Origin: Setoptus koraiensis
Taxonomy: Eukaryota; Arthropoda
Assembly: GCA_048013815.1 (NCBI GenBank)
Contig: CM106586.1
Coordinates: 23,560,001 to 23,624,000 of the forward strand
Direction: 5' to 3'
DNA: 64,000 bases
The position numbers and the translations under genes were made by a program. Under the pieces are notes generated by a model. It had not been told where the DNA came from. It ran no database searches and worked only from the letters and a program-made list of their open reading frames with translations. How positions within the stretch are numbered: position 1 is the stretch's first letter; the number at the start of each line of letters is the position of its first letter. Positions 33,044-45,212 of this stretch are shown in pieces.

Positions 33044-33573
33044 GCACTTGTTGCTGGTCGCGCTCACTGGTAGCCCTTTGTTGTGGCGAGCTTCACACAC
33101 TTGTTCACATTTATATTTATGGCCGTTTCTCTTTCTCTTTATATTTATATTTATAGTTGAATACTTGTGTATTTATATGCTCACGCGGCAAGCCATCGTG
33201 AACTTATAAATATACTTGTATATATATATTATGTTACTAGCACACAGTGCAGCCGCAAACAATGCAACAAGTGAAGCCAAAAAGTGAAGGTGCTGCCCGT
33301 TCGAGGTGCCGCCATACCGATCCATCTTGGCCATATATCAGGCCGTATATCGGGCCATGTATCGGGCTATATATATATGAGGATATGAGGATATGTCGGG
33401 CTGAATGGCGCCCATTGCAAACAGCTCACTCACATGCGTTTGTTCGGGCCGGACTGACCAGACGGAACGTGCAGTCCGGCCGATAGCGACCATTGAGCGA
33501 CCATTGAGCCACATCAATCACTGCTATCACAACACTGCCATGATAGCCTGGCACACACACTAATACACACACT

Positions 33574-33650
33574 GGTAGCCGCAACAACAACAGCAACAAC
33601 GACAACAACAGCAACAACAACAACGACAACAACAACGACAACAACAAAAG
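33574..33650. repeat. CAA/CGA triplet repeat
   Basis: caacaacaac with cagcaa and cgacaa interruptions, about 77 bp. Confidence 0.8.
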
Positions 33651-35345
33651 ATTGAACGCCATTAGTGGGAGTAGCTTGCTGTTGGACAGAAACAAGCGAG
33701 CCATCGCGCAACATCGAGCGGTGGCTTCCATTACGCAACATTGCTCAACATTGCGCCACATTACATAACATTAGATAGCATTGCACAACACTAAATAAGT
33801 AAATGAAATCACATAGCACAACATTGCGCAACATTGCGAGCCTGCAATGTCTGATTGCACGATTGGTTTGATTTCGTCTCTCGTGTCTAGCGACTAGAGA
33901 CCAGCCAGCGAGTCACTAGGCAAGCGCTGTTGTCGTTGCACTTGTCGTCGCGGTTGTTGCGCCGGTTGTTGCGGCACTTGTTGTTTTGCGTAACGACGAG
34001 ACAAAGCGATGGCAGCACTTGCACCTACACAGCCGATTTATATCTATTTGCATGGCTTATACGGCCGACGGTCGTGACAGAGGCAAACAACGAGAGCCGC
34101 CTCAAGCTTGCATCGCCGTATCGCCGCCACTCGCCACCACAAACAGAGCCGAATTATCCGAGCTGTCCGAACAAATTATCCGAATTGTCCGACCGATTTG
34201 CCGGAATTATCCGACTGAATTATCCGAAATATCGGAGCCGTCGGAAGCGCTCGAGTCGCTTGAATGGCAGCGCCACTGTGAGTGATGGCCGAGAGTAAAT
34301 GCCAAAAGTCAAGCGCCGACTGCCATTGACATTTAGAGGATTTGACTCTCAAATTGGGCGCACATTTGAAAGTCACAAAGTCGACTGACGTCGGGCAGTC
34401 GGAAAGTTTGCCGTTCGTGGCGCAGATTGAATGACACGCAATTGGTCCCAGAATCACGTTCCAGGGTCATTGTTTGTTAGTTAGTTAGTCGGTGGTTGCC
34501 GGCTCGGCCAATTGCCGCCGGCGTGCAAATTATTTGGCGCTGGCGAGCGCAATTTATTTATCGCTATCATTTAATTTATATTTAATTTATGATAAGTGAT
34601 GCTCGGCACCAATCACGTTTCGCCTATTAATCGCTCTGGCATGTCCCAAACAATGCGCCCGCTAAACAGTATCGACACACTCGAACAGTGACCATCTCTC
34701 ATCTGACATCTCATGATTCATTTTTCGCCCTTTCGCCTACTTTCGTGTCGCGACTAGTGACGCAATTTGCAACCGTGGGCCACTACCGGCCAGTATCGCA
34801 ACTATGGAGACTATCGCTAGCGTTGCGCAGCCGATCCGATTGCAATTTAAAATTTGAAATTTGCAAATTGCAAATTGCAAATTGCAAATCAAACAAAACT
34901 GACCACTACCGGTCAGTGTGTCGACTGGCCCAAATGGCCGCACAAATGGCAAATGGGCAAGCGCGTCACAGTCGCTTGTTTCGGCCCCGTTTTCACGGTG
35001 CCACTGACCAATGGCGAAATTAAGTTGGTGTCAGGTGGCCGCTTAATTGATCGCCGATTTTGATTGACGCAACGCGCTAATTGATTCAAGTCTGTCGCTC
35101 GGCCGTGAGTGCCCACTCCGATCAAAACTGACCGATGCGACTCGGCCAGACCAATGTCGGCTGCGAGCGGCATCACTCGCTGCGTGAGTGACTAAACGAT
35201 TGGAGTGACTAAATGATCAAATGACCAATAATAATGACCAAACGATGACACACCGAAACCATGTCGACCGTGATCACATCGTGCCCGTAATTGCTCAACA
35301 TTGTGCGTAATATTATTGCGGCTTAATACTGGCCGCCTGATATCC

Positions 35346-35401
35346 GCTCGACGGAATATCCGCTAAAGGGAATATCCGCTAAGGGGAATATCCGCTCGAC
35401 G
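35346..35401. repeat. 16-bp minisatellite
   Basis: Unit gaatatccgctaaagg, about three copies, flanked on both sides by gctcgacg. Confidence 0.8.
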
Positions 35402-35787
35402 GTGCACACAATACTGGCCGTTTGTCAGTCAGACCAACTGGTCAAGTGCGAGCAACATTGCAGGCACGATTGTCTAATGATGTCGTCTCGTCCAACGAGA
35501 TTCGTTGTGTGCCACTTGTTGTGCCCAATGCAAGCGCTGTTACGTAATGTAAGTAGGCCTAACACTGCCACTTGTTACGTAACGCTGCTGCGGCTGCCGT
35601 CGATGCAACTGTGGCCACCATTACAATTGCAACTATTATTACGTAACTATGCAAACTAAATGGATTACTGGGCAAAGTGATTTGCGCGCTCTCGGCTCGC
35701 GTGTGCCAAGGTTGTAGCTTGGGGCGTCACAATAATGATAATTATTATTTTCATTATTGAATCACTGCATTATTAATGCGCTCTCCC

Positions 35788-35930
35788 ATGTTGGCATGTC
35801 GGCATGTTGGCGTCTTGGCATGTTGGCATGTTGGCATCATTGAATCATTGAATCATTGCATCGTTGCATCGTTGCATCGTTGCATCGCTGCATCGCTGCA
35901 TTGTCGAGCATTGTCGAGCACTGTCGAGAC
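35788..35930. repeat. Nested array of three related short repeats
   Basis: Three arrays in succession: ttggcatg units, then 9-bp attgaatca/gttgcatc units, then an approximately 10-bp gcattgtcga unit. Each seems to have arisen by mutation and re-amplification of the one before. Confidence 0.8.
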
Positions 35931-37027
35931 AAAGCACGCCGAGCTACATCTAATGATCTGCTGCTGGCCCAATGAATTAACGAGACCATACAAAGACAAC
36001 AGGTGGTGCTGCTGCTGCTGCCAACTGCCAATTGTGTTCACCTGTACGCTCGCCCTTTGCTGCCTGTCTCACCTGTGCAGCATCAATCAATCTGGCCAAC
36101 GGCAGCAAGTTCAGCGACGGACGCTACAAGTTGCAAACTTCAGACATCCGTTCGCTTGTCGCTGTTGCGTTCGTCGGTGCACTCGTTGCACTTGTTGCAC
36201 TCCCACAATTCACCTGTACGTCGCCCAATACCTGACAGGTTGTGTGACGCAACTTTCTTGGCGCGTCTTCTTGCCTCGGCGCCTATGTGTTGCGCAACGC
36301 ATAATTTTTCGCCATGCCGGCCCATGGTCGGCGCCTGCAACACATCGGATCAGGTGAAGACGAACAACAGTGCACTGTGCTGCTATGTCCAGTCAACTGA
36401 CACTGTGACTCATTATGGCGCTAATGGGGACGCTCGCCCCATTAGAGCCGCCCCCGCAATAATTGTTTTCTCCACTGGCTTTGTTCGTCGTCTTCATCAA
36501 CGTTCCCCGGGCCAGCTGCCCCCGCTGCCACTGGCAAGGCCGATCGTTGGCCAGCGGAGTCAGCTGACCACTCAGCTGACCACTCACAATCTCGTCAGTT
36601 GACCAGATTTACTTTTGTCAGGCTGGCCGTGCGCGGCTGTTGGCCAGAGATGCAAACCGATCCGACCGTGATTCAAAAATCGAGTCGGACAATCAGCCGC
36701 GAATTGTCCGAAAATCATCCAAGAATCATGCGAAAATCGTCCAAGGATCATGCAACCATCATCAGCATCACACGATGTTGTCTCACATGTGCCGTATGTG
36801 TGTGTGTGTGTGTGTGTGCGATGGCAAGTTGCAACAAGCTCGCCAAGCTGCGCTAACTGGGGCTGCTCAGCTCATCAGCTGATCGTGACACATCTCTGAC
36901 AATGTCAGTCATGTGTGCGAGTTGACCACAGCTGAGATCATCGACATCGGCGCACAATGTTCGTGGTCATGTTCGTGGCGCACAGACTAGACAGAGTCAG
37001 CTGAGATAGCCGAGATTTGACAGCACT

Positions 37028-37088
37028 GGATGGCACCGAATAGGCACTGGATAAGCACTGGATAGGCACTGGATAGGCACTGGATAGG
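37028..37088. repeat. 12-13 bp minisatellite
   Basis: Unit taggcactgga, about five copies with single-base changes. Confidence 0.8.
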
Positions 37089-37782
37089 AGGTCACGACGC
37101 TCTAATAGAGAGACTCTCTAACAGCCAACAAACAGCCAACAAACAACAAAATGGAAATTAAAACACACAAATTCAATTGAGCCAACACACAAATATCGAG
37201 GTGTCATTACTATACGGTCACTGACCATCAAACTGTGTGTGTGTGTGTGTGTAATCATCGCCCCCGCACGTTGCAAATTGTTGTAACGTTGCATCATCGT
37301 AAGTATGAGATCATTAGTATGCAGGCCACACACACACACACACACACATTGGGCATGTTGACTAAACATTGTTGAGCATATTGGGCATATTAGGTAAGTT
37401 AGGCATATTCAGCATAATAGGTAATTTGGGCATATTAGCCTAATATTATTAGGTAAATTGGGCACATGGGGCATATCGGGCGATGCTGCATTTTGGGCCA
37501 GTCGAAGCGTGGCCAATGTTGTGACGAGCGGTTCCCGAGCGGATGATCGGTCGATCACGCTGACCGCGGCTCGGCAGAGTGCGTAATCTTGAGAGTGCGA
37601 TCATCGCAGTCTGAAGAGCAATCAGCTGAGAGGCCGACATAACGGGCCGTCATTTGGCGGCATGGACCCATGGAGCGGCATTACGATGAACTGAGTTACG
37701 GTCAACTTAGTCATCGATGAGCTTGGTTTAGGCGACGGCCAACTGGCCAGCTGGTGAATTCACTATTCACCTTTGCGATCGC

Positions 37783-38070
37783 ATGCGCGCCAAGCCACAG
37801 GCGAGCTCACCTGTGGCTGTTGACAGTTTTGAGGTTGACAGTTTTGGAGTTGACAGTTTTGGAGTTGACAGTTTTGGAGTTGACAGTTTTGAGGTCGACA
37901 GAATTGATGATGACAGCGCCGATTATGACAGTATCGACGAGCTGTCTAGTCGCTGTGAGGGCGTCTCCGTCGGCCCGTCCAATGGCATCGAGTTGACGCA
38001 TCCCATCAAGGAAACTGGCAGCTCGATGAGCCCAAAATCACTGATATTAACAGTGGTTAGTGGCGATTAG
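37783..38070 (+). CDS. Acidic 95-codon frame with VDSFG repeats
   Basis: An ATG frame containing five copies of a 15-bp repeat (37819-37893) that is a multiple of three and encodes V-D-S-F-G/E. It is followed by an Asp-rich stretch (VDRIDDDSADYDSIDE) and a polar end. The frame is acidic and Ser-rich, unlike the Cys/Arg-rich background frames nearby, and a gttagtg donor-like site follows near 38055. No family recognised. A chance frame across a stop-free repeat remains quite possible. Confidence 0.2.
   Translation: MRAKPQASSPVAVDSFEVDSFGVDSFGVDSFGVDSFEVDRIDDDSADYDSIDELSSRCEGVSVGPSNGIELTHPIKETGSSMSPKSLILTVVSGD
37819..37893. repeat. 15-bp minisatellite
   Basis: Unit ttgacagttttggag, five copies with one or two variant positions. 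Confidence 0.9.
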
Positions 38071-38755
38071 CTGCTCACGGTTGCGTCTCGATGTGATTCA
38101 ACGAGTCGCCGTTGACGTTGGCCGCAACCTGTTGGCTCTGGCAGCCGATGCTGTCAGACGCTGTCAGCTGATGCTGGACGCAGCAAGTTTGATTTGAGTT
38201 TTGCGACCACGACGCCGAGCACGCCGACGGTGCCCGTGATGATGATGTGATCACTTTTACGTAACTTTTGTAGTGACTCATACTACTCATAGTGCAGCGT
38301 GCGTGCGTAATCAATGTTGTCTTCCTAGTTGCCACTAACTAGTTGAACAGGTTCATCTCATTAGCTGGTTATTAGCTGGTTGATGCAGCACCGACAATCG
38401 CTTCACTTTTGCTCGCCATCTTACGCAACAACTGGCCGATCGCTCATTTGTTTATTGTTTGTTGTCTCGAGAGGACGCGACCCGTGAAACAACAGCCACC
38501 ACAATTGGCCAGTTCACCTGTTGCTGTTGCTTCGATGGGACGCTGGCCGACGCTGGCCGACGCTCGCCGCATCCCGTCTCGGCAGCCAATGGCCGCCAGA
38601 GTGAGCGTTACGTAACGAGCATACATAATGTTTGCACTGGCTCGTCGCAAAAGTCGGCCTCTCAACGTTCTCTCATCAGCGTTCATCATGCTCATCATGG
38701 GCGTCGTCATTTCAGTCATCACAAGCGTCATTTGATTAGACACACACACACACAC

Positions 38756-38778
38756 TGTTCAACAGTGACTGTTGAACA
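38756..38778. repeat. Perfect 11-nt inverted repeat, 1-nt loop
   Basis: tgttcaacagt, g, actgttgaaca. It directly follows a CA microsatellite (38740-38754). Confidence 0.8.
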
Positions 38779-39127
38779 CATCAGCGGGCTTTCATCGAGC
38801 TGGCCAACGGCCGACGGTTGCATCTTTGCGTCTTGGCAGCGGCGCAGTTTGCGGCCAATCGCAGCCAATCGCTGGCGAGACAGGTGAGTGAGTGATTGTG
38901 TTGCGCTGCGTATTGAGTGGTTGTGCGATGATGGCCTCATCGGCTCATAGGCCGGCTGATGGCGGCAGCTATCAGTGTGCTCGCTGACAGAAGCCACAGG
39001 TAGAGGGCACCAGCCAGAGTCATTGAGAGTGCATCGACCCTCGCCGCTCGCCGCTCACCGCTCGCCACTCGGGGGCCAATCGACGCCAGCATTAATTGGC
39101 TGCATGCATGCATCGCCAACTGGTCGC

Positions 39128-39217
39128 CTAACTAACTAACAACAACTAACTAACTAACAACAACTAACTAACTAACAACAACTAACTAACTAACAACAAC
39201 TAACTAACTAACAACAA
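39128..39217. repeat. 18-bp minisatellite
   Basis: Unit ctaactaactaacaacaa, five nearly perfect copies: recently amplified. Confidence 0.9.
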
Positions 39218-41091
39218 TTTATTCGTTTGGCTGCTGGCCAAATGAATAAATGAAATTGATTAAAAATTAATCATCATTGCCCATGATGGCGAGCGCACTA
39301 TTCAGCACTGTCTTGCCAGACACTGCTCAATGTGCTCACCATACAATGTGTGTAATAGTCACTACAATGTGTGTCGTTATTATGCAACATGCGTAATATC
39401 AGCTCGATATTACATGTATATCAAGTGTTTGTGTGTTTGTATTGCACACAAATTGGTATAAATAGCTTACAATAGTCGAGTGCAAGTCGCCATTATGTAA
39501 CAACTGTTATGAATATTGTTTAGCCTGCCAACAAACAACAAAGTTACATAATGGCAACAGTCGAGTGACCGCCCCCGCCATCGCGCTCGCTCTCGCCCGC
39601 GCAGCCAGCATCTCAATTATCGGCAACTGTTATGATGGTCGCTAATTATTTGCAACATTACTCTTGGCTCGCACACTGTCGGCCATCGTGGCACAACATT
39701 CTGCTTTGTGCACACTGCTCAATGTTGCAAATAGTTGATTAGCAGTTTGAATTATCCGGCAACATTGTGTTTGCATCATGTTTGCATCGTGCTCGCATCG
39801 TGTTCGCATGGCGTTTGCATGGCGTTTGCGTGGCGTTTGCATCTTGTTTGTATCATGTGGTAGCCGGCCGTTGCAATTATGCCGACGCAAAGGCTTGACC
39901 ATTGGCCATTTTCGCAAAATGGCGCCATCATTGTAGCCAGTGGCCAGTTATATTGACTGAGTTAATGGCGATGTCGTAATGGCGCTAATGCGATAACGCA
40001 CGAACGCATCCGCCGATCGCGAGCGCCGGCCAAGGAGCAAGAGCCGGCCAAGAAATTGCTTGATGCTGCACATGTTGCGCCACTGGCCGGTCGGGTCGAG
40101 CCGGTCGCGCTGACCGAGCCCGTCGAGCCGGCCGAGCGGCCGGGCAAGGGAGCGACCGCTGGCCGGTGATCGTGAATCAACTGGCGACCGGTCGCGGCCA
40201 AACTGGACCAGATCGGGCCGACGTGACGGGCTGACCGTGGCCGAGCGGCCAAGACACGGGCCAAAATGAGCATAAAATGATAATAAAATCGGCGCAGTTT
40301 CACTCATGCCGCGGCCCGTTAATGGCCGCCGTTGCCAGTTTCGCTTGATATTTTGCGGGATATCGTTGGGTATCCAGCGACATGCGGCGGCATCCAGCGA
40401 TATCCAGATGGAGCGGCTGACGGCGAAAGAGATGCCGCCCAGAGATACAAACAATGCTTCTGCCGACCGCGACCAATCAAGCGGCGTTGGCCGGCCGACT
40501 TGCGTTGCCGAGAGTGCGACGATTTGCGCTACAAATGCGCTCAAATTGTTTGCGTCGGCGCTCGGATATCGCGCGAATATCTGGCAAATATCGCGCAAAT
40601 ATCGCTCAGATATCGCTCAAATATCGCTCACAACGCCGGCCACTGGATGTGGCGGCGCTGCTGTGGATAGCCAACAAACACATGATTGGCAGAGTAGACA
40701 ACGCCAAATGAAGGCAACTGACGGCCTGAATGGCAGCGCATGAAGGCAAACACATTACAATAAATCTCGGCTCGAGCGCCGGCGCGCAACCAAAACAAAT
40801 CGCGCATTATGAGCGCCCAACGCACGGCAAACAAACGTTTCGCGAAATATTCCGCTCGCCGTTTTTTTTTGTGGCCACTGACGCACTTTGAGCCAGTGAT
40901 ATCATCGCTGGCCTGATTAGCTCGGCAGCGGCAATTTCGGGCGGCCAATGCAAACAAAGGGCGAGCAAATTGAGCAAACAGCGACCCCAATTGAATCTCA
41001 CAATTGATAACAATAGATTATTGACAATGCGCGCTGTTTGCCGGCCGCAATTGACGCTCGCTCGTCGAATGTGCCAATTTGAATGCTACTA

Positions 41092-41118
41092 TCGTATAAT
41101 ACCAGTCGTATTATACGA
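41092..41118. repeat. Perfect 11-nt inverted repeat, 5-nt loop
   Basis: tcgtataatac, cagtc, gtattatacga. Confidence 0.85.
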
Positions 41119-41141
41119 GCTGGTACGCGAAACCTGGCGGC

Positions 41142-41204
41142 GCTCGGATATTCCGACGCTCCGACGCTCGGATATTCCGACGCTCCGACGCTCGGATATT
41201 CCGA
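41142..41204. repeat. 24-bp minisatellite
   Basis: About 2.6 copies of a 24-bp unit built from gctcggatattcc and gacgctccgac. Confidence 0.85.
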
Positions 41205-41346
41205 ATTCACGTGCTGCGAACGGTTTGTTTGCCAACGGAGCGGCCGAGCAACGGGCACGTCCATCATTCACCTTTGCGCGTGTTCCATTGAGGGACGCGC
41301 CAGACTGGGCAGCGCCAACAGGCCGCACTGTTGGCGCAGAGCAAAC

Positions 41347-41387
41347 AACGGCACAGGTAAATCGCGCCGCAACTTACCTGTGCCGTT
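41347..41387. repeat. Perfect 14-nt inverted repeat, 13-nt loop
   Basis: aacggcacaggtaa at 41347-41360 and ttacctgtgccgtt at 41374-41387. Each arm carries CAGGTAA on its own strand, a splice-donor-like word in both directions. Confidence 0.85.
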
Positions 41388-41997
41388 ATGCCGGCAACCG
41401 GCCAAAGCGAGCCTGACCGCGCCGCGGCCAACAGGCACCGGCCCGCTCACAAGCTGGCGATCGTCGGACGGGCCGCTTTCGGGCCGCGGCCGGCTCTGTT
41501 TGCGCGCAAATATTTGACGTTCGGCGAGCCGCGCATCCAGTCACATATCCGCGACCACTGGTGCATATGCGACTCGCCGAATGCGCCTAAATTGGCCGAA
41601 TGCGCGTAAATCGGCCGAATGCGTGGCCTGGCGGCCGAAAGTGGGCCAACTTTCGAAACGAGTTTCGCTCACAAGTTGTGAGTCACAACAATCGCCGGCC
41701 GACAACTGGAGCGCCCATTTGCCCGTTCGCCCGTTTGTTTTTTGCTGGCGCTTTCGTCGACGGGACGCGGCGACCGAAAAAACTGGCCGAAATCTATTTT
41801 TCCATTCGCGGCCACTTTTTCGCACCTCCATTCGCGGCCACGCTGCCCAATGAAGCCCGCTAATCCGCCGTTTGCCGGGCCGAGAGTCGCGCCGCCAGTC
41901 AACAGTCGAAACAATCAACAGTCGCCGTTCGGGGGCGACAGTTTGCCATTGTTCATGCGATCATCGTCGCCGAAACGACTAGCATTGTTGCGCGCCA

Positions 41998-42057
41998 TTC
42001 ACTCTTGCTCATGACGTTCACTCTTGCTCATGACGTTCACTCTTGCTCGTGACGTTC
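41998..42057. repeat. 19-bp minisatellite
   Basis: Unit ttcactcttgctcatgacg, three copies. Confidence 0.9.
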
Positions 42058-42611
42058 GCCTGGCGCCAGCGCGTCCAGGCGCGATCGGCGCACTAATTGA
42101 GAAATTGTCGAGCCCTCAAACGAGTGATGATGGTAATTTTCCAGCGACAGAGATTTCGCTCTCGCTCGCTCGCTCTGGAAAAGAGATTTCTGGCGATGGA
42201 TTTTGCCGAAATGTTGTGATAAGCCGCTTATTATCTGACTACTTTGTGAGATAATAATTTGTGACGATGCAAGATTGATAAAAGCGAGCGTTGAATTTTG
42301 TTGATTTTTGGCCCGTTTCTATTGCGGGCGCCGAGACGCTTTGCGACAGTGGTCCGGCGCCCGCAGGGTGGCGCTCGCGTCGCGCCAGCAACATGTGCGA
42401 CGCACATTGTTGCCAATTAGCATATTGTATTAATATGTCACTGTTGTTGTTACTGTATTAATATCACAACGGTCGTCAGTGTCCGTGTTTGTTGCTGGCG
42501 GCAGCATGGTCTCCGATGGGCACGCTCGCTGTTGTTCGCCGGACAACCAAGTTGGCCGGTCAAGATGGCCGAAATGACGATGAGCCATGAAAGAGATTGC
42601 AGCTTTACAGC

Positions 42612-42702
42612 GACGACAACGACAACAACAACAACGACAACAACGACAACAACAACAACGACAACAACAACAACAGCAGCAACAACGTTGATGTTGTTGT
42701 TG
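42612..42702. repeat. CAA/CGA triplet repeat
   Basis: About 70 bp of caacaacga and caacaacaa triplets followed by gttgatgttgttgttg, so the end can pair with the beginning. Confidence 0.8.
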
Positions 42703-43701
42703 TGCTCGGCGAGGATAGCGCCGACGAGCACGACGACAGCACAACCTTGACCAGCGGACCAGTGGTCAGCGTGTGGCTAATTGAATGGAGTGGCGCAACT
42801 TGTTGGTTTATTAGTTTCAATTAATCGACCAGTGCGACGCCGATGACACACAAAGGCAAACTGTGGCTACGGCGCAAACGAAAACACACACAACTGCGCA
42901 TGCAAACACAACTAATAAATAACTAATAAATAAACGAGCAAACAAACAAGCGCAATTAATTTCCGGACAAACGAGTCAAGTGCTGCTATTAGCCGCACTG
43001 TAATATCGCCACCATATTTATCCATTGTTTGCCGGCCAGCTTGTTGACTTACGTAACGCGGCCATAATTGTTCGGCTGGATTAAATCAACACAGCGCTCG
43101 CTATTGATTTAATGGTCGGCCGGCCGGCCGGCTCGCAGTCGTGCTGCCGGCCCATTGTTGTCGGGCCGCTCTTGTCGGGCGCTCGCATCGGGCCGCTCTC
43201 GTCGGGCGCTTGCATTGCATCGGGCAGCTGTACGGAGCGCGCCGAACAGGAAGGATGCGTCGAGCCAGGTGAAGTCGAGAGTCGGCCCGACGCTCGCCGC
43301 TGACAAGCGACAGCGACAAGTGCGTTCGAACTTGTTCGCACTTGTTTGCTGGCTAGCAGCGTTCGTCGGGTCCATCGGAGCGTTCGAACGTTCGAACGTC
43401 CGAACGCTCGAATGTGCGAATGTCCGAGTGTGCGAATGCGTGCGCCAGCAGCCACGCATTCGAACGTCCGAACATCCGAAGCTTGCCGCGTTCGGATATT
43501 TCGCAGCGTGGCGTGGATTTGCTTTCGCCGGCGACTGCGCAGCCTTGCCGTTTGGTGTCGGTGTGTGAGTTTTTTCGCCTCGAAGCAGCGACTTGCAACT
43601 AACAAGTGGCTCACAATTGAGTGAAGTGGCCGTCGTGGCGTTCGTGCCAGCGTTTGTTTGCTTTTCGCCAGCTTATTCGGCCAGTGCAGTATGAGACGGC
43701 A

Positions 43702-43792
43702 CAACAGCAGCAACAGCAACAACCGCACCAACAACAACACCACCGTCGACAGCAGCAACGACAGCAACAACAACAACCACAACAACGGGCCA
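43702..43792. repeat. CAG/CAA triplet repeat
   Basis: cagcaacag and caacaacaac triplets over 90 bp. The plus-strand Gln-rich frame (43621-43986) has no recognisable flanking domain. Confidence 0.8.
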
Positions 43793-44062
43793 TAAAACAA
43801 AGCTCAACTCGTCTGTCGTGGCGCTTTTGTCCCCCCGCGTTCCGCCGGCAACTCGGCGGCCGCGGCAACATTGTGGCAGCGTTGACTCGGGGGGCCGCGC
43901 TTGCCAACCTTGGGACTCGCAAGCTGGGAGTGGCCAAACGCTTTGTAGGGCCTGATACGGGCTGCAGAGGTCGCCACCTAATCTAGCACAAGTGTATAGT
44001 ATAGACGGCATTAGACTGCAACGATTGCATGTAGGCATAGTGTGGCTGCCCACGACATTCGA

Positions 44063-44094
44063 GTCAGGCACAGCGGCTCACAACTGTGCCTGAC
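44063..44094. repeat. Perfect 11-nt inverted repeat, 10-nt loop
   Basis: gtcaggcacag at 44063-44073 and ctgtgcctgac at 44084-44094. Confidence 0.8.
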
Positions 44095-44532
44095 ACCATT
44101 GCGGCCAGCGCCAGTTTGTAAGCTGTTTGCAACTTGTAAATTGTAAGGCTGTGCGCACACTGTGCCACTTGTGTGCCTCGCTCGACCGGTGGAACAGTGC
44201 GAGCGGTGCGTCGGATGTGTTCAGTTCACGTTGAGCCGTCGGACAGACAACAACCAATTGACATTGCATTGAATAGCCAATATCAACATTTGTGCAAACA
44301 ACAACCAACAACAACAATTAGCCATTATCAGTCGGACCAGCGAGACAAAATTGCAATCGTTGTTGAACAGTGTTCATTGGCCACCGCAAACAACAACCGC
44401 AAACAACAACCGCAAACCACTGGCAACAACCGACAACGAACCAGCGAACCGGCCAAGCAACGAATTGCACGAGTCCCAGCGAACAAGCCAGCGAAATCTA
44501 CCAATTGCCAGCACCAACCAATGTATTCACAC

Positions 44533-44589
44533 TGATATATTCACAACGATATATTCACACCGATATATTCACATCGATATATTCACGGG
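44533..44589. repeat. 14-bp minisatellite
   Basis: Unit gatatattcacaac with ccg/atc variants, four copies. Confidence 0.85.
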
Positions 44590-44954
44590 CACATGCACGC
44601 CCCATCCAGGGCCAACGCACAACGCCAACAACAATTAATTAAGTGGCGCTTAATTAATTAACTAATTAGTGCCAGCAGCTCAATGACAACAAAAATCGGC
44701 ACAGTGATCAAAATTAATCAACGGGCGCCAGAGTGTACGCAAAACGAGCCCATCCAACGGAAGCTGATCGAAAATTGATTATCATTATGACAATGACAGG
44801 CGTGTAGACTAGACTAACAGCACCATTAACAAGCTACTATGTTTCCTATTCAGTCGCCAGATATACAATATAAACTGACAAAACTAACATCGCCAAATAT
44901 TGCCAGTACATGTATTCATGCGGCCAATTTTGTGAGCAAGCACCATTGCAATGA

Positions 44955-45212
44955 CTGACTAATTCAATTCAAATCAATTATTTTGTTTAGCAACACTGTT
45001 AATTACAACACACAACAGCGAAGAACAACAAGCTCGAAAATAACAATTATCTCCAGACACGTCGATACAAGATTGTTCGTAAAGATCACAACATTGTTCG
45101 TAGAGACGCATCAAATAATCGAATAATCAAATAATATTCAAATATCAAGTCGCAACAACAAGCATCGGCCAACAAGCAAACGAGCAGCAAGTCATCAGAG
45201 CAAGCAACACAT
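44955..45212 (+). other. Possible 5' untranslated exon
   Basis: This is an ATG-free stretch of about 255 bp, rich in caa, aag and agca words, ending in a good donor (acatcgg then gtgagtgac). Its base composition (A-rich, T-poor on the plus strand) differs from the surrounding DNA and is like leaders of long arthropod developmental genes. No coding exon can be assigned to it; if real, the gene continues to the right on the plus strand. Confidence 0.25.

Larger units (their letters stand above)
31839..37700. other. Gene-poor DNA
   Basis: No gene is supported. Contents include the minisatellites listed separately, CAA/GTT runs (33574-33650), TG/CA microsatellites (36799-36820, 37235-37252, 37327-37348), repeated taggtaa/gggcatat words (37370-37480), a taccgaattgtccga-like array (34150-34230), and six TTACGTAA palindromes between 32.7 and 35.7 kb. 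Confidence 0.45.
38071..44950. other. Gene-poor DNA, GC-richer
   Basis: No gene is supported. The long frames at 39948-40598 (minus), 43081-43800 (minus) and 41.0-42.0 kb are Arg/Ser/Ala-rich translations of GC-rich, stop-poor DNA and its reverse complement, without motifs. Contents are the repeats listed separately and many ggccg words. Confidence 0.45.

Noticed and set aside
39948..40598. 216-codon minus-strand open frame
   Set aside because: GC-rich, stop-poor DNA; Arg/Ser/Ala-rich translation with no motif, and overlapping frames on the other strand are equally open.
43370..43500. Array of cgaacgt/cgaatgt words as a tRNA or regulatory cluster
   Set aside because: A degenerate short repeat; no tRNA structure and no known site matches.
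43081..43800. 239-codon minus-strand open frame starting in Leu-rich sequence
   Set aside because: The Leu run is the translation of a CAA/CAG repeat and the rest lies in GC-rich word repeats (cgaacgtc, tcgggc); no domain.
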